Assembly (NCBI GenBank): GCA_024684065.1
Contig: JAIKXO010000122.1
Coordinates: 1 to 15,800 of the forward strand
Source of the DNA: Lachnospiraceae bacterium
Lineage (GTDB): Bacteria > Bacillota_A > Clostridia > Lachnospirales > Lachnospiraceae
Direction: 5' to 3'
DNA length: 15,800 nt
In this document: piece after piece, positions 1-6,930 of the stretch
Layout: each line of letters begins with the position of its first letter
How positions within the stretch are numbered: the first letter of the stretch is position 1
The notes under the pieces: generated by a model
The model's input: only the letters and a program-made list of their open reading frames with translations
Database searches by the model: none
Told to the model about the DNA's origin: nothing
Program-made: the position numbers and the translations under genes

Positions 1-109
1 CGTTTCCCTGTACTGTTGTTTTCAAAGACTTTATACAGGGCGCTTTGACTGAGGCAATAATATCTGCCTGTCAGCACGGTTCTTTTAAAGGAAATGATAT
101 GCCTGAAAC
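1..109. other. Gene-free left edge with two weak inverted repeats
   Basis: I see no convincing gene here. A 7-bp inverted repeat (CCCTGTA at 6-12, TACAGGG at 34-40) and a 5-bp one (AGGCA at 52-56, TGCCT at 65-69) lie downstream of the small minus-strand gene that ends at 110. They could act as a terminator for that operon, but there is no clear U-run after either stem, so this is only a possibility. Confidence 0.3.
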
Positions 110-304
110 TTATATGTCAAGCTTTGGAGGCTCGTCCAGGGTATCGGAAACATACTTTCCGTTCTTTTTCCTCTGGCGGACACATTCAGTGAGCAGATAC
201 TCGATCTGTCCGTTTATCGAGCGGAAATCATCCTCCGCCCATTTTGCTATAGCATTATACAGTTTTTCATTAAGCCTGAGCGGGACCTGTTTTTTTTCTG
301 CCAT
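110..304 (-). CDS. Small Arc/ribbon-helix-helix DNA-binding protein
   Basis: A 64-residue protein with the layout of Arc/MetJ-type repressors. A short basic N-terminus leads into a beta strand (QVPLRLNEKLYNAI, residues about 6-19), followed by two helices around residues 15-45 with the NGQIEYLLTECVRQR stretch typical of Arc-like proteins in Bacillota. The tail (about 46-64) is short and polar. Such proteins act as dimers that bind palindromic operators through the paired strands. The gene starts 15 bases after the stop of the SPFH gene, with an AAGGT binding site just after that stop, so the two are co-transcribed. It is the obvious candidate to repress its own operon through the twin palindromes at 1402-1420; that link is inferred. 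Confidence 0.85.
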   Translation of the reverse strand: MAEKKQVPLRLNEKLYNAIAKWAEDDFRSINGQIEYLLTECVRQRKKNGKYVSDTLDEPPKLDI

Positions 305-319
305 ATCGTATGACCTTTT

Positions 320-1354
320 TTAGTACAGACTTCCGGTGTTCACAACGGGCTGGGCGTCATGGTTACCGCATAATACAACTAAAAGGTTTGATACCATAGC
401 CGCCTTTCTCTCCTCGTCAAGATTCACCGTCTGAGTCCTTTCAAGCCTTTCAAGGGCCATCTCGACCATTCCGACCGCACCCTCGACAATAAGCTTCCTT
501 GCGTCAACCATTGCCGCAGCCTGCTGGCGCTGAAGCATTGCCGCGGCTATCTCCATCGCATACGCAAGATAAGTGATCCTCACATCCACTATTTCGAGAC
601 CGGCATCCTCAACCTTCTCCATGATATCATTTTTGATCCGGTTTACAACAACCTCCGTCGATCCGCGAAGCGATCCGTCATCGGCAAGCCCGTCCCCGGT
701 AGTATCCACGTTTTCCGCCACATCATAAGGATAAAGCTTAACTACGTTTCTGACGGCGCTGTCGCACTGAAGAGAAAGATATTCCTTATAGTTGTCCACA
801 TTGAACACAGCCTTTGCGGTATCCTTCACCTTCCACATAACTGCTACCGCTATCTCGACGGGATTACCGAGCACATCATTGACCTTCTGCCTGCTGTTGT
901 TGAGAGTCATGACCTTTAATGATATTTTCTTTGACATTCCGGCATCTGATTTGACCCTCATTCCGTTTGCCGAAACGGCTGCCGATGCCGAATCCTTTGA
1001 ATCCACGATGTCTCCGCTCTGTCCGAGCCTTGTAGATGCCGCGGGATTGAAGGCGGTACAGAAAGGATTCACCCAGAAGAACCCGTCTCCCTTTAAAGTC
1101 CCGACATATTTGCCAAAAAGAGTAAGCACCAGAGCCTCGCCCGGTTTTAAGACCTTAAGCCCCATGAACAGTATCCACCCTAACAGAAGGAAAAGAATCC
1201 CTACCACCTTTACAATAGTTCCCAAAAAACCGAATCCGTCGGTGATGACCATTGCCGGGATAGCGACAACGTACAGGACGATGACCGCAAGCAGGACGAT
1301 CCCTCCGTTTTTATGCCCCTGTATCTCTTTTTCCACAACAGTTTTCTCGTTCAT
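320..1354 (-). CDS. SPFH (stomatin/prohibitin/flotillin) domain membrane protein
   Basis: A protein of about 344 residues from the preferred ATG at 1354. An in-frame ATG at 1369 also exists, but the AAAGGAG binding site lies between the two and fits only the downstream start. Two hydrophobic segments near the N-terminus (GIVLLAVIVLYVVAIPAMVI and a second ending LFLLLGWILFMGL) are followed by KVLKPGEALVLTLFGKYVGT, the usual entry into an SPFH/Band 7 domain. The domain continues through a region with ISLKVMTLN, EIAVAVMWKV and LEIVDVRITYLAYA. A helical stretch rich in Ala and Gln (AAAMLQRQQAAAMVDARKLIVEGAV) follows, as in flotillin-like proteins that form membrane-associated rings or scaffolds. 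The exact cellular role is not visible. It is first gene of an operon with the Arc-like protein, a pairing I recall from other Bacillota. Confidence 0.93.
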   Translation of the reverse strand: MNEKTVVEKEIQGHKNGGIVLLAVIVLYVVAIPAMVITDGFGFLGTIVKVVGILFLLLGWILFMGLKVLKPGEALVLTLFGKYVGTLKGDGFFWVNPFCTAFNPAASTRLGQSGDIVDSKDSASAAVSANGMRVKSDAGMSKKISLKVMTLNNSRQKVNDVLGNPVEIAVAVMWKVKDTAKAVFNVDNYKEYLSLQCDSAVRNVVKLYPYDVAENVDTTGDGLADDGSLRGSTEVVVNRIKNDIMEKVEDAGLEIVDVRITYLAYAMEIAAAMLQRQQAAAMVDARKLIVEGAVGMVEMALERLERTQTVNLDEERKAAMVSNLLVVLCGNHDAQPVVNTGSLY

Positions 1355-1401
1355 TTTTTCTCCTTTCATACCTGCTCATCGCAGATATTCCTAAATCTAT
1401 T

Positions 1402-1439
1402 TGATATCATTATGATATCATATAAAATCATTTTGTCAA
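1402..1439 (-). promoter_or_regulatory. Promoter of the SPFH operon with twin-palindrome operator
   Basis: On the minus strand TTGACA (1434-1439) is followed by a 16-bp spacer and TATCAT, preceded by TG in the extended -10 position. Two copies of the perfect 8-bp palindrome TGATATCA lie at 1402-1409 and 1413-1420, 11 bp centre to centre, overlapping the -10 region. Tandem palindromes one helical turn apart are the classic operator form for Arc/MetJ-type repressors, and this operon encodes such a protein. The promoter elements and repeats are seen directly; the repressor assignment is inferred. Confidence 0.7.
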
Positions 1440-1511
1440 CACATATTTTTATGAATCCGTTTGAGCCCCTGATATCTGCATCATTTTACTGCTGACGCCC
1501 GAATCATTTCA

Positions 1512-1540
1512 TTGACATCGCAATTTTTGCATACTAAAAT
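1512..1540 (+). promoter_or_regulatory. Consensus-like sigma-A promoter for the 184-residue membrane protein
   Basis: TTGACA at 1512-1517, a 17-bp spacer and TAAAAT at 1535-1540 match the housekeeping consensus in 11 of 12 positions. Transcription should start near 1547, only a few bases before the first ATG at 1550. The message would be almost leaderless from that ATG, or have a leader of about 18 bases if the ATG at 1565 is used. Confidence 0.75.
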
Positions 1541-1549
1541 TACTTTATT

Positions 1550-2104
1550 ATGATAAAGAGATCGATGGTAATAACCTGTTTTGTTCTGATATTTACTGCC
1601 GTAAGCCTTATTTTTTCACTGACATTAAGGCCCTGGCACGTTCTGTCCGTTTTTTTCCTTGTTCTTTCCATCCTCCTCTGCAGGCTTACGTTCATAGATG
1701 TGGATATAGATAACGGAAATGATTTTCTTGCGCGTGCGACTTACCTTCCCGCTGTCCTCTGGTTTATTCTGTTTGAATATTTTGACCTTTTCATCATCGG
1801 CTTCGGCCCCGCCCGAAGCTTTAAATCGGTGATAATCTCGGTTTTTCTGTGCCTTGTCATGATCCCCGTCTATGCCGTTATGACGGTCGCCGTTTTAGAC
1901 CGGATCTATGAGCATGAAGACTTTTTCGGATCAAAGACTCTTCCCGTCGGATTTCTTGCCTCCCTGGTTTCCATTATAATCGTGTGGTACTTCTCGCTGT
2001 CCGCATTCCATTCTGTCGAGGAATGGATCGGTTTAAGCAGTGATCTCTGCATAAAAGAATACGGCCTGTTCGGCCGCATCTGGGATCTTCTGGGATTTAT
2101 CTGA
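1550..2104 (+). CDS. Hypothetical integral membrane protein, 184 residues
   Basis: I do not recognise the family. The protein has about four hydrophobic segments: residues 6-26 (beginning after MIKRS), 29-45, a weaker pair around 65-90 to 98-120, and 128-150. Loops between them carry acidic residues (FIDVDIDNGNDF). The positively charged MIKRS start fits an inside-facing N-terminus. There is no binding site before the ATG at 1550. The in-frame ATG at 1565 has a weak AAAGAG upstream and would make a 179-residue protein, so the start is uncertain. It has its own strong promoter and stands alone; a hairpin-rich stretch follows its stop. It resembles the next plus-strand gene only in size and multi-span membrane character. 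Confidence 0.75.
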   Translation: MIKRSMVITCFVLIFTAVSLIFSLTLRPWHVLSVFFLVLSILLCRLTFIDVDIDNGNDFLARATYLPAVLWFILFEYFDLFIIGFGPARSFKSVIISVFLCLVMIPVYAVMTVAVLDRIYEHEDFFGSKTLPVGFLASLVSIIIVWYFSLSAFHSVEEWIGLSSDLCIKEYGLFGRIWDLLGFI

Positions 2105-2327
2105 CGTTTATACTAAATAACGGATCGCGCCTTATTTGGCGTAAACATTAGGGAAACGCTGATTAAAGCGTTTCCCGCGCGAAAATCAATTCGACATTTG
2201 TTTACAAATGTCGAATAAGCCCGCGGGCACGAAGTGCCCTTCCTTGGCGGATTTCTGCGCATCCTGCCGGAGGCATCTAAGGAAAAACTGAATTAATCAG
2301 TTTTTCCTTAGAAGCCGCAGCGGCTTC
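2105..2327. repeat. Cluster of near-perfect hairpins (element A)
   Basis: No gene is visible between the two membrane-protein genes. Instead there is a run of stems: GTTTA/TAAAC around AAATAA/TTATTT (2106-2146); a perfect 10-bp stem GGGAAACGCT/AGCGTTTCCC with loop GATTAA (2151-2176); an 11-bp stem at 2190-2200/2205-2215 with loop TTTA; GGGCAC/GTGCCC with loop GAA (2225-2239); a 16-bp perfect stem at 2276-2291/2297-2312; and GAAGCCG/CGGCTTC (2311-2327). None is followed by a convincing U-run. The packing looks like a palindromic repetitive element rather than a simple terminator. One arm is shared with the cluster at 6831-6854. Confidence 0.7.
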
Positions 2328-2361
2328 GGCCCGTAACCCCTTTCAACAGAGGACAATAACA

Positions 2362-2949
2362 ATGAATCTGAATTTTAACGAAGACCGGATATACCGTTTT
2401 TTCATAGCTATCGAGCTTTTCTGTACGGGGGCGCTGCTTCTTAAGGATGTGGGGGGCCGGATGGCAGGCATGTTAGACATGAAAGTTCCTCTGATGAACG
2501 GCATCCATATCCTGTTCGTGCTCCTCTTCATCGGACTTTCACTTGTAAGCCTTAAGAATCCCGAAAACGGAGCTCCGGGTCCGGCAGAGCCGGCGTCAGA
2601 AAAAGGCGGGGAATCCTCCCGCCTTGAAACTCACTATTATCACATTACTATAGTCCTGGCCCTGACTGCCATCGTAAGCATAATGGAGCCTAACCTTATA
2701 GGTTTTCTCATCTCACTTATCGAATATGTTTTCTTCGGACTGCCGCTGCGCCTTGGGATAAAGTTCTTTCACATGGATATTCCTCTTATTGTACGCATAA
2801 GCCTCTGCATAGCAGACGGCGCGGTTGCCCTAACTCTTTTCTGCCTGGCCTTTCATTATATAACAGGCGCCATGTTTAAATACAGGCCTACTGTCGTAAA
2901 CAGACCGGCTGATGATGACCCGGAAGACACACCGCCTCAAGGCTCCTGA
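2362..2949 (+). CDS. Hypothetical integral membrane protein, 195 residues
   Basis: I do not recognise the family. The ATG at 2362 has an AGAGGA binding site about 8 bases upstream. Hydrophobic segments lie near residues 12-27, 47-64 (IHILFVLLFIGLSLVSL), 92-122 (ITIVLALTAIVSI and NLIGFLISLIEYVFFGL), and 140-168 (LIVRISLCIADGAVALTLFCLAFHYITG). A polar Pro/Gly-rich loop of about 25 residues (NPENGAPGPAEPASEKGG) separates the second and third segments. The C-terminal tail of about 25 residues is acidic and proline-rich (PADDDPEDTPPQ), probably cytoplasmic. The gene converges on the lipid kinase gene 36 bases away. Function cannot be inferred from the sequence. Confidence 0.8.
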   Translation: MNLNFNEDRIYRFFIAIELFCTGALLLKDVGGRMAGMLDMKVPLMNGIHILFVLLFIGLSLVSLKNPENGAPGPAEPASEKGGESSRLETHYYHITIVLALTAIVSIMEPNLIGFLISLIEYVFFGLPLRLGIKFFHMDIPLIVRISLCIADGAVALTLFCLAFHYITGAMFKYRPTVVNRPADDDPEDTPPQGS

Positions 2950-2985
2950 TCAGTAAGGCCCCGGGGATCGGAAATACTTTCCTTT

Positions 2986-3882
2986 TCACCTGCCTGCCAT
3001 GATCGTTACCGCTCTTGCATGCACTCTGATATCCGCTTCCTTCATCTCTCCGCCAAACTCGCCGTCTACAGTCCATGCCGTATCTCCTTCGGCTATAAGC
3101 TTCGCTTTTGTTATCTTATGGAAGCTTAAATATGGGCCGTCAAGCTCTCCCCTTCCTATCGCGTTTAAGATAAGAGGGATGTCTGCAACGGTTTCCGGCG
3201 CTTTGATAAGCAATATTTCCATCTTTCCGTCGGAAAGCCTGATATCCTTGTTTTCGAACAGCTTCATTCCGCCTACGTTAACGGAATTGCACACGGCTCC
3301 GAAAATATAGTCATCTTCGCTTTTAAAGGAATCCGCCTCGATCTTCATATGACAGCTGTAACGGAGGTTCTGACTGAGCTCCGAGATCGCGCTCAGGATG
3401 TATGCGGCATAGCCAAGCACATTCTTAAGCTGCTGGTTGGTAGCATAGCTTATCGCGGAAAAGGCGCCGAAGGCGGCCACATAGTTGAATGCGGCACCGT
3501 TAAGCGTGCCTATATCATAGGAAAAAGGGGCACCGTCAGTGATAACCCTGCATGCATCCTCTACCGTACCCGGTATCCCCATTATCCTGGCAAAATCATT
3601 GGTGCTTCCCGCGGGTATGTAACCTAACACAGGTCTTTTATCCATATGAAGCAGCATATTTACCGTATGGTTTATCGTTCCATCTCCCCCGCCGCAGACG
3701 ACCATGTCAAACTGCGCTATATAGCTTTCCGAAATACCGTCAGTACCAAGTCCCCTGTCCGGGTTTATCGGAAGCACCGTGACTTCATAGCCGCGAAGAG
3801 TCAGCGCTTCTATGATCTGATAGGCCTGCCTCGCAAGCTGTGCTTTTCCCGAAACGCTGTTAAGCATCAATAAAAGCTTCAT
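2986..3882 (-). CDS. YegS/BmrU-type lipid (diacylglycerol) kinase family protein
   Basis: A 298-residue protein of normal length for the soluble bacterial diacylglycerol kinase family, which phosphorylates a lipid hydroxyl with ATP at the membrane. The N-terminus (MKLLLMLNSVSGK) has the usual first strand and glycine turn. The nucleotide-binding GGGDGT motif is at residues 64-69 and the second conserved block GYIPAGSTNDFARIMGIP at about 87-104. The family's C-terminal VDGE motif is present at about 272-275. The ATG has an AGGGG site upstream. It lies 161 bases downstream of the TetR gene on the same strand, so it may be co-transcribed with it. The lipid substrate cannot be told from sequence; sphingoid or diacylglycerol use are both known in the family. 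Confidence 0.93.
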   Translation of the reverse strand: MKLLLMLNSVSGKAQLARQAYQIIEALTLRGYEVTVLPINPDRGLGTDGISESYIAQFDMVVCGGGDGTINHTVNMLLHMDKRPVLGYIPAGSTNDFARIMGIPGTVEDACRVITDGAPFSYDIGTLNGAAFNYVAAFGAFSAISYATNQQLKNVLGYAAYILSAISELSQNLRYSCHMKIEADSFKSEDDYIFGAVCNSVNVGGMKLFENKDIRLSDGKMEILLIKAPETVADIPLILNAIGRGELDGPYLSFHKITKAKLIAEGDTAWTVDGEFGGEMKEADIRVHARAVTIMAGR

Positions 3883-4043
3883 GTAGGATCCCCTTTTATA
3901 TATTCCGGCTTTAGACAGACAGAACGCAGGAGCCGGAAAATATCTAATAAAATCAGTGCCTGTCCGGTCTATGTCCGCATAGGTACCTGACAGTTACTAA
4001 AATTATAACAAAAAAGAAAGGCTCCTGCACCCTCTTTTTCCGC

Positions 4044-4697
4044 TCACCGGTTCGAGGCCCCGTATTTCCAGAGCATTGCCTCTTTTTGAATCTGAAGCTC
4101 TTCCAGCGCGTCAAATCCGTTCTCCGGTCTGTATACAAGCCCTATCGCATATCGCGTCACGGCCGCAAGCATAAGATGAAGCGTGGCACTGAACATTTTC
4201 TGTTCCGGTATATCCGTACACAGGGTATGGTCTGCCTCCGCCTTAAGGTACATATTGTGAAAGCGCTCCTTAAGAGCCCGTATCACTCCACGATACGGCT
4301 CTATCGTCTCGGCATCCATGTTCTCCGACTGCACATACACATTAAAAAACTGATTAAAGCGAAGCAGGTCCCTGTGGTTATCGTAAAGCTCCAGAAAAGA
4401 GTCAAGATAAAACTCGAATATCCCCGCCGCCGTCAGTTTTTCAGGATCCGGAGCAGGTCTTTTCATCTGATATTCCTTCACGAACTGCTCCCATTTCCAG
4501 GCGGCCACGGCAACCACAAGCTTCGGCTTCGTGCTGTAGTAGCGGTACAGCGTCGTTGTGCCATAACCGCTTTCCTTTGCGACCTCGATCATGGATACCG
4601 ATTCTATATCCTTCCTTGTGAACAGTTCATAGCCCGTTTTCAGAAGATCGTTTCTTGTCGCCTCAGTTCTTGCCGGGTCTTTTTTTCTGCCTGCCAT
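4044..4697 (-). CDS. TetR/AcrR family transcriptional regulator
   Basis: A 217-residue protein, normal length for TetR regulators. The N-terminal helix-turn-helix spans about residues 12-58: ATRNDLLKTGYELFTRKDIESVSMIEVAKESGYGTTTLYRYYSTKPKLV, with the recognition helix around GTTTLYRYY. The rest (about 60-217) is the helical ligand-binding and dimer domain, which I cannot assign to a ligand. The ATG has AGGAG eight bases upstream. The left arm of a long structured repeat begins only 32 bases upstream of the ATG, so its promoter must lie within or beside that element. A 12-bp perfect palindrome AGCTTTAAAGCT (4747-4758) there could be an operator. Possible targets are itself and the lipid kinase gene downstream. 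Confidence 0.93.
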   Translation of the reverse strand: MAGRKKDPARTEATRNDLLKTGYELFTRKDIESVSMIEVAKESGYGTTTLYRYYSTKPKLVVAVAAWKWEQFVKEYQMKRPAPDPEKLTAAGIFEFYLDSFLELYDNHRDLLRFNQFFNVYVQSENMDAETIEPYRGVIRALKERFHNMYLKAEADHTLCTDIPEQKMFSATLHLMLAAVTRYAIGLVYRPENGFDALEELQIQKEAMLWKYGASNR

Positions 4698-4728
4698 TTA
4701 TACACTCCTCTGTTGAAGTGGGTCTTGT

Positions 4729-5093
4729 CCTAACACCGTTTAGTTAAGCTTTAAAGCTGACGATGGGATACTTCGAAGGAGACCGATATTACCCCTCAGA
4801 CGAAGCAACGTTCCGAAGAGCTAGTCCACGAATTCCTAAGACGCATAATGAAGGATTGCTATGCAATCCTTTTATGTGAGATTTTCAAGAAAATCTCACG
4901 CGACCCATCTTCGATGGGAATCGCTTGGAAGAGCCCTCGCGCCTAAGGAATTCGGGACGGATCTCTTCTTTGTCGCAAGTTTTCTTAAGAAAACTTGTGA
5001 CTTAACTAAATACGCTTCTTCATTGTCTGAGGAGCAATATGGTTCCTTCTCGTATCCCTACATTTTATCGCGGCTTAACTAAACGGCATTAGG
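4729..5093. mobile_element. 365-bp multi-hairpin element with 21-bp terminal inverted repeats (MITE-like)
   Basis: Ends are 4729-4749 and 5073-5093, inverted copies identical at 19 of 21 positions, including a perfect 14-bp core with TTTAGTTAAGC. Nested inside are further inverted arms: GGGATAC...CCTCAGA (4765-4800) against 5026-5058, and 4818-4844 against 4939-4965 sharing CGAATTCCT. Individual hairpins follow: AAGGATTGC/GCAATCCTT (4851-4871), an 11-bp stem at 4876-4886/4889-4899, GCGA-CCCATC/GATGGG-TCGC (4900-4924), and a 30-bp near-perfect palindrome at 4972-5001. CTTAACTAAA from the end repeat recurs at 5001-5010. No transposase and no obvious target duplication are present. It could be a non-autonomous transposon or a large structured RNA. 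Confidence 0.7.
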
Positions 5094-5132
5094 GGGTGTC
5101 CCCCCTCTTTCTCCGGAACAACTCATATAAGA

Positions 5133-5684
5133 TCAGGCCGAAAAAGCCCTCGCTATCATATTTATCCCTGATACAACTATCTCGATACCAACAACAAAGC
5201 CTATGGACAGTGCAGCTATGAAAGGATGCGCAAATCCGAAGCAGCCAGTCAGCACCATTATGATCCCGAGCAATACGAGCCAGCCCCAGTTTTTAGCCAT
5301 GCCGCTCATTACTTCAGCCTCTGAATGTTTAAATTTCCTTAACCCGAAAGCTCCGAAGATCTCGATAAGCCCTGTCAGTATAAGCCATATAAACAGGAAA
5401 TACAGAAGTATCTCGCCGGTCAAAAGCTCGATCCTGGCGCTTACGATGATCGCTATGCCGCAGATGCATGAAATGATCGCTCCGAAGAGATTCCATCCGT
5501 CAGCCGCACCGGCCTTTTTCCTTGCAGACCAGGTGACGATCTCCTGAACGGCGTTAAAAAGCATTACAACGCCTATGACCCATATCATGGAAAGGAATGT
5601 AAGCCCGGGGGTCGCCGCGCAGTAAAATCCTCCGATCACAGTTAAAAGTCCCAGAATAAACAGTAATATTTTGCTTCCACTCAT
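5133..5684 (-). CDS. HdeD family (DUF308) membrane protein
   Basis: A 183-residue protein with about six hydrophobic segments arranged in pairs: residues 4-24, 28-46, 66-84, 88-112, 131-150 and 154-178. The repeating pattern of short hydrophobic helices with glycines (LFILGLLTVIGGFYCAATPGLT, LLGIIMVLTGCFGFAHP) matches the HdeD/DUF308 family. HdeD was named for acid resistance in Escherichia coli, but the function of the clostridial members is not established. The ATG has AGGAGG placed right at the stop codon of the upstream zinc-ribbon gene, 15 bases away, so the two form an operon and are probably translationally linked. Confidence in the family is good, in the function low. Confidence 0.88.
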   Translation of the reverse strand: MSGSKILLFILGLLTVIGGFYCAATPGLTFLSMIWVIGVVMLFNAVQEIVTWSARKKAGAADGWNLFGAIISCICGIAIIVSARIELLTGEILLYFLFIWLILTGLIEIFGAFGLRKFKHSEAEVMSGMAKNWGWLVLLGIIMVLTGCFGFAHPFIAALSIGFVVGIEIVVSGINMIARAFSA

Positions 5685-5699
5685 GTAAAATAACCTCCT

Positions 5700-6503
5700 T
5701 TATAATCCCAAAAGCTGTTTCTTTTTAGCATCAAACTCATCCTGAGTAAGAATTCCCATGTCCAAAAGCTCCTTCATCTTTTTGAGCTGTTCGGCCACAT
5801 CGACATCCCGGTCATCATAACCGCCGGATCGGACATCCTGCGGCATTATGCGGGAGCCTTCTTTATATTCCTTGATGCACTGGTATATATTGTTTGCGCA
5901 TATATAGGCCTTTTCGATCTGAGCCTCACTGCTCGACCAGCCCGGCAGCATATCTATGTGGAGCTTGTCCGCGTGTAAGGGATTAGGCCCGAAGTTAATA
6001 TCAAAATACATGCCCGTCACCTTGCAGCCCGTAGGACAGCGCGGAAGATCCGGATATCTCGATTTAAAATCATCCGACAGGAAGAAATTGAGTATTCCCG
6101 TAAGGCTGCTGTTCTTTTTACGCTCTTCTTCATTAAACGGCCTGGTATGCAGATCCACACTGTAACCGGTAATGTAGTCAAAGCTGAAGATATCGGGGTG
6201 GCTGTCCTTCAGCCAGACGAACTCCCCGGTATTATCGTCAACCGCTATCATAGGATGGCTTCCATCGAAGTCAAACTGGCGGGTAACGGTAAACTCGCTC
6301 TCATACCTCCTGTCATTCTCCTCCTTTAAGCTTATGAGCTCCTCTACCTCACTAAGCATCAGGTCGCCCACATCTGCTACATGCTCCGGCATTCTGGATC
6401 TGCAGTCTCCGCAGATATAATCCCCGTTTACAAGCTTGGTCCGGGTGAGCAAACCTGCTTTGCCGCCGCACAATACGCACTCCTCTTTTTTAAATAGTCC
6501 CAT
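5700..6503 (-). CDS. DUF4428-type zinc-ribbon and SHOCT domain protein
   Basis: A 267-residue soluble protein. The N-terminus holds four cysteines in two pairs (C9, C12, C31, C34 in ECVLCGG...YICGDCRSRM), the treble-clef/zinc-ribbon pattern of DUF4428. The middle (about 60-215) has no motif I recognise; it contains FDGSHPMIAVDDNTGEFVW and an aromatic-rich stretch. The last 35 residues (EQLKKMKELLDMGILTQDEF plus a short basic end) are a SHOCT domain, a short C-terminal oligomerisation module common in Bacillota. The ATG has AGGAGG seven bases upstream. It is first gene of a pair with the HdeD-like membrane protein, which suggests a shared role at the membrane, but nothing more specific can be inferred. 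Confidence 0.88.
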   Translation of the reverse strand: MGLFKKEECVLCGGKAGLLTRTKLVNGDYICGDCRSRMPEHVADVGDLMLSEVEELISLKEENDRRYESEFTVTRQFDFDGSHPMIAVDDNTGEFVWLKDSHPDIFSFDYITGYSVDLHTRPFNEEERKKNSSLTGILNFFLSDDFKSRYPDLPRCPTGCKVTGMYFDINFGPNPLHADKLHIDMLPGWSSSEAQIEKAYICANNIYQCIKEYKEGSRIMPQDVRSGGYDDRDVDVAEQLKKMKELLDMGILTQDEFDAKKKQLLGL

Positions 6504-6641
6504 TTCTTCCTCCTGCTTACAAACACATCCCGCACAGATCCTGTTCCTTAATACATTCCGACCGTATCAGGAATACGTTACCGGTACACCGCCTCCGGGA
6601 TGATCTATTTACGGGAGATAGTCTACCGCTTTATAAGAGTG

Positions 6642-6669
6642 TTGTCAAGCCGTGCCATATGGCTAAAAT
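6642..6669 (+). promoter_or_regulatory. Probable promoter for the secreted protein gene
   Basis: TTGTCA (6642-6647), a 16-bp spacer and TAAAAT (6664-6669) form a good housekeeping-type promoter. Transcription would start near 6676, leaving a leader of about 255 bases before the ATG at 6931. That leader contains the hairpin cluster at 6759-6854. The rest of the gap between 6504 and 6641 shows nothing I can name. Confidence 0.5.
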
Positions 6670-6758
6670 CCTTGCAAGCCGTATTAAAACAGGGTATACT
6701 CATTAACAGGAGCAGATTCCTTAGCGGAAATGATTCGATCCGTAAAACGGCCCGACCC

Positions 6759-6854
6759 GGCATAAACTACGTTTATGCCTAAGCGCACGATTTACTGCGT
6801 AAATCGGCGCAGATAAGAAATATCTACTAAGGAAACGCTTTAATCAGCGTTACC
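6759..6854. repeat. Hairpin cluster in the leader of the secreted protein gene (element B)
   Basis: Four stems in a row: GGCATAAAC/GTTTATGCC with loop TAC (6759-6779); GCGC plus CGATTTAC against GTAAATCG plus GCGC with one bulged A (6783-6810); AGATA/TATCT (6811-6825); and GGAAACGCT/AGCGTTACC with loop TTAATC (6831-6854). The last arm repeats the GGAAACGCT and TTAATC/GATTAA theme of the cluster at 2151-2176, so both probably belong to one family of dispersed palindromes. As part of a transcript it could also act in regulation; there is no evidence for a known riboswitch. Confidence 0.6.
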
Positions 6855-6930
6855 ATAACAGCGTTTGAATCCGGCATTTTGCTTTAGGCGACTGTATCTG
6901 CAAATCAATAATAAAAAAGGAGCAAAAGCG

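Noticed and set aside
2105..2327. CRISPR array or tRNA cluster in the hairpin-rich gap
   Set aside because: The stems differ from each other, there is no regular repeat-spacer spacing, and no tRNA arm pattern is present.
2950..2985. Terminator between the convergent membrane-protein and lipid kinase genes
   Set aside because: The only stem is GGAAA/TTTCC (5 bp) followed by TTTTC, too weak to call.
4861..5082. 73-codon plus-strand frame inside the 365-bp element
   Set aside because: It runs through several stems of the structured element and has no ribosome binding site; it is best explained as chance coding within palindromes.
6600..6782. 60-codon plus-strand frame in the leader of the secreted protein gene
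   Set aside because: No ribosome binding site, it overlaps the probable promoter and a hairpin, and the translation is not protein-like.
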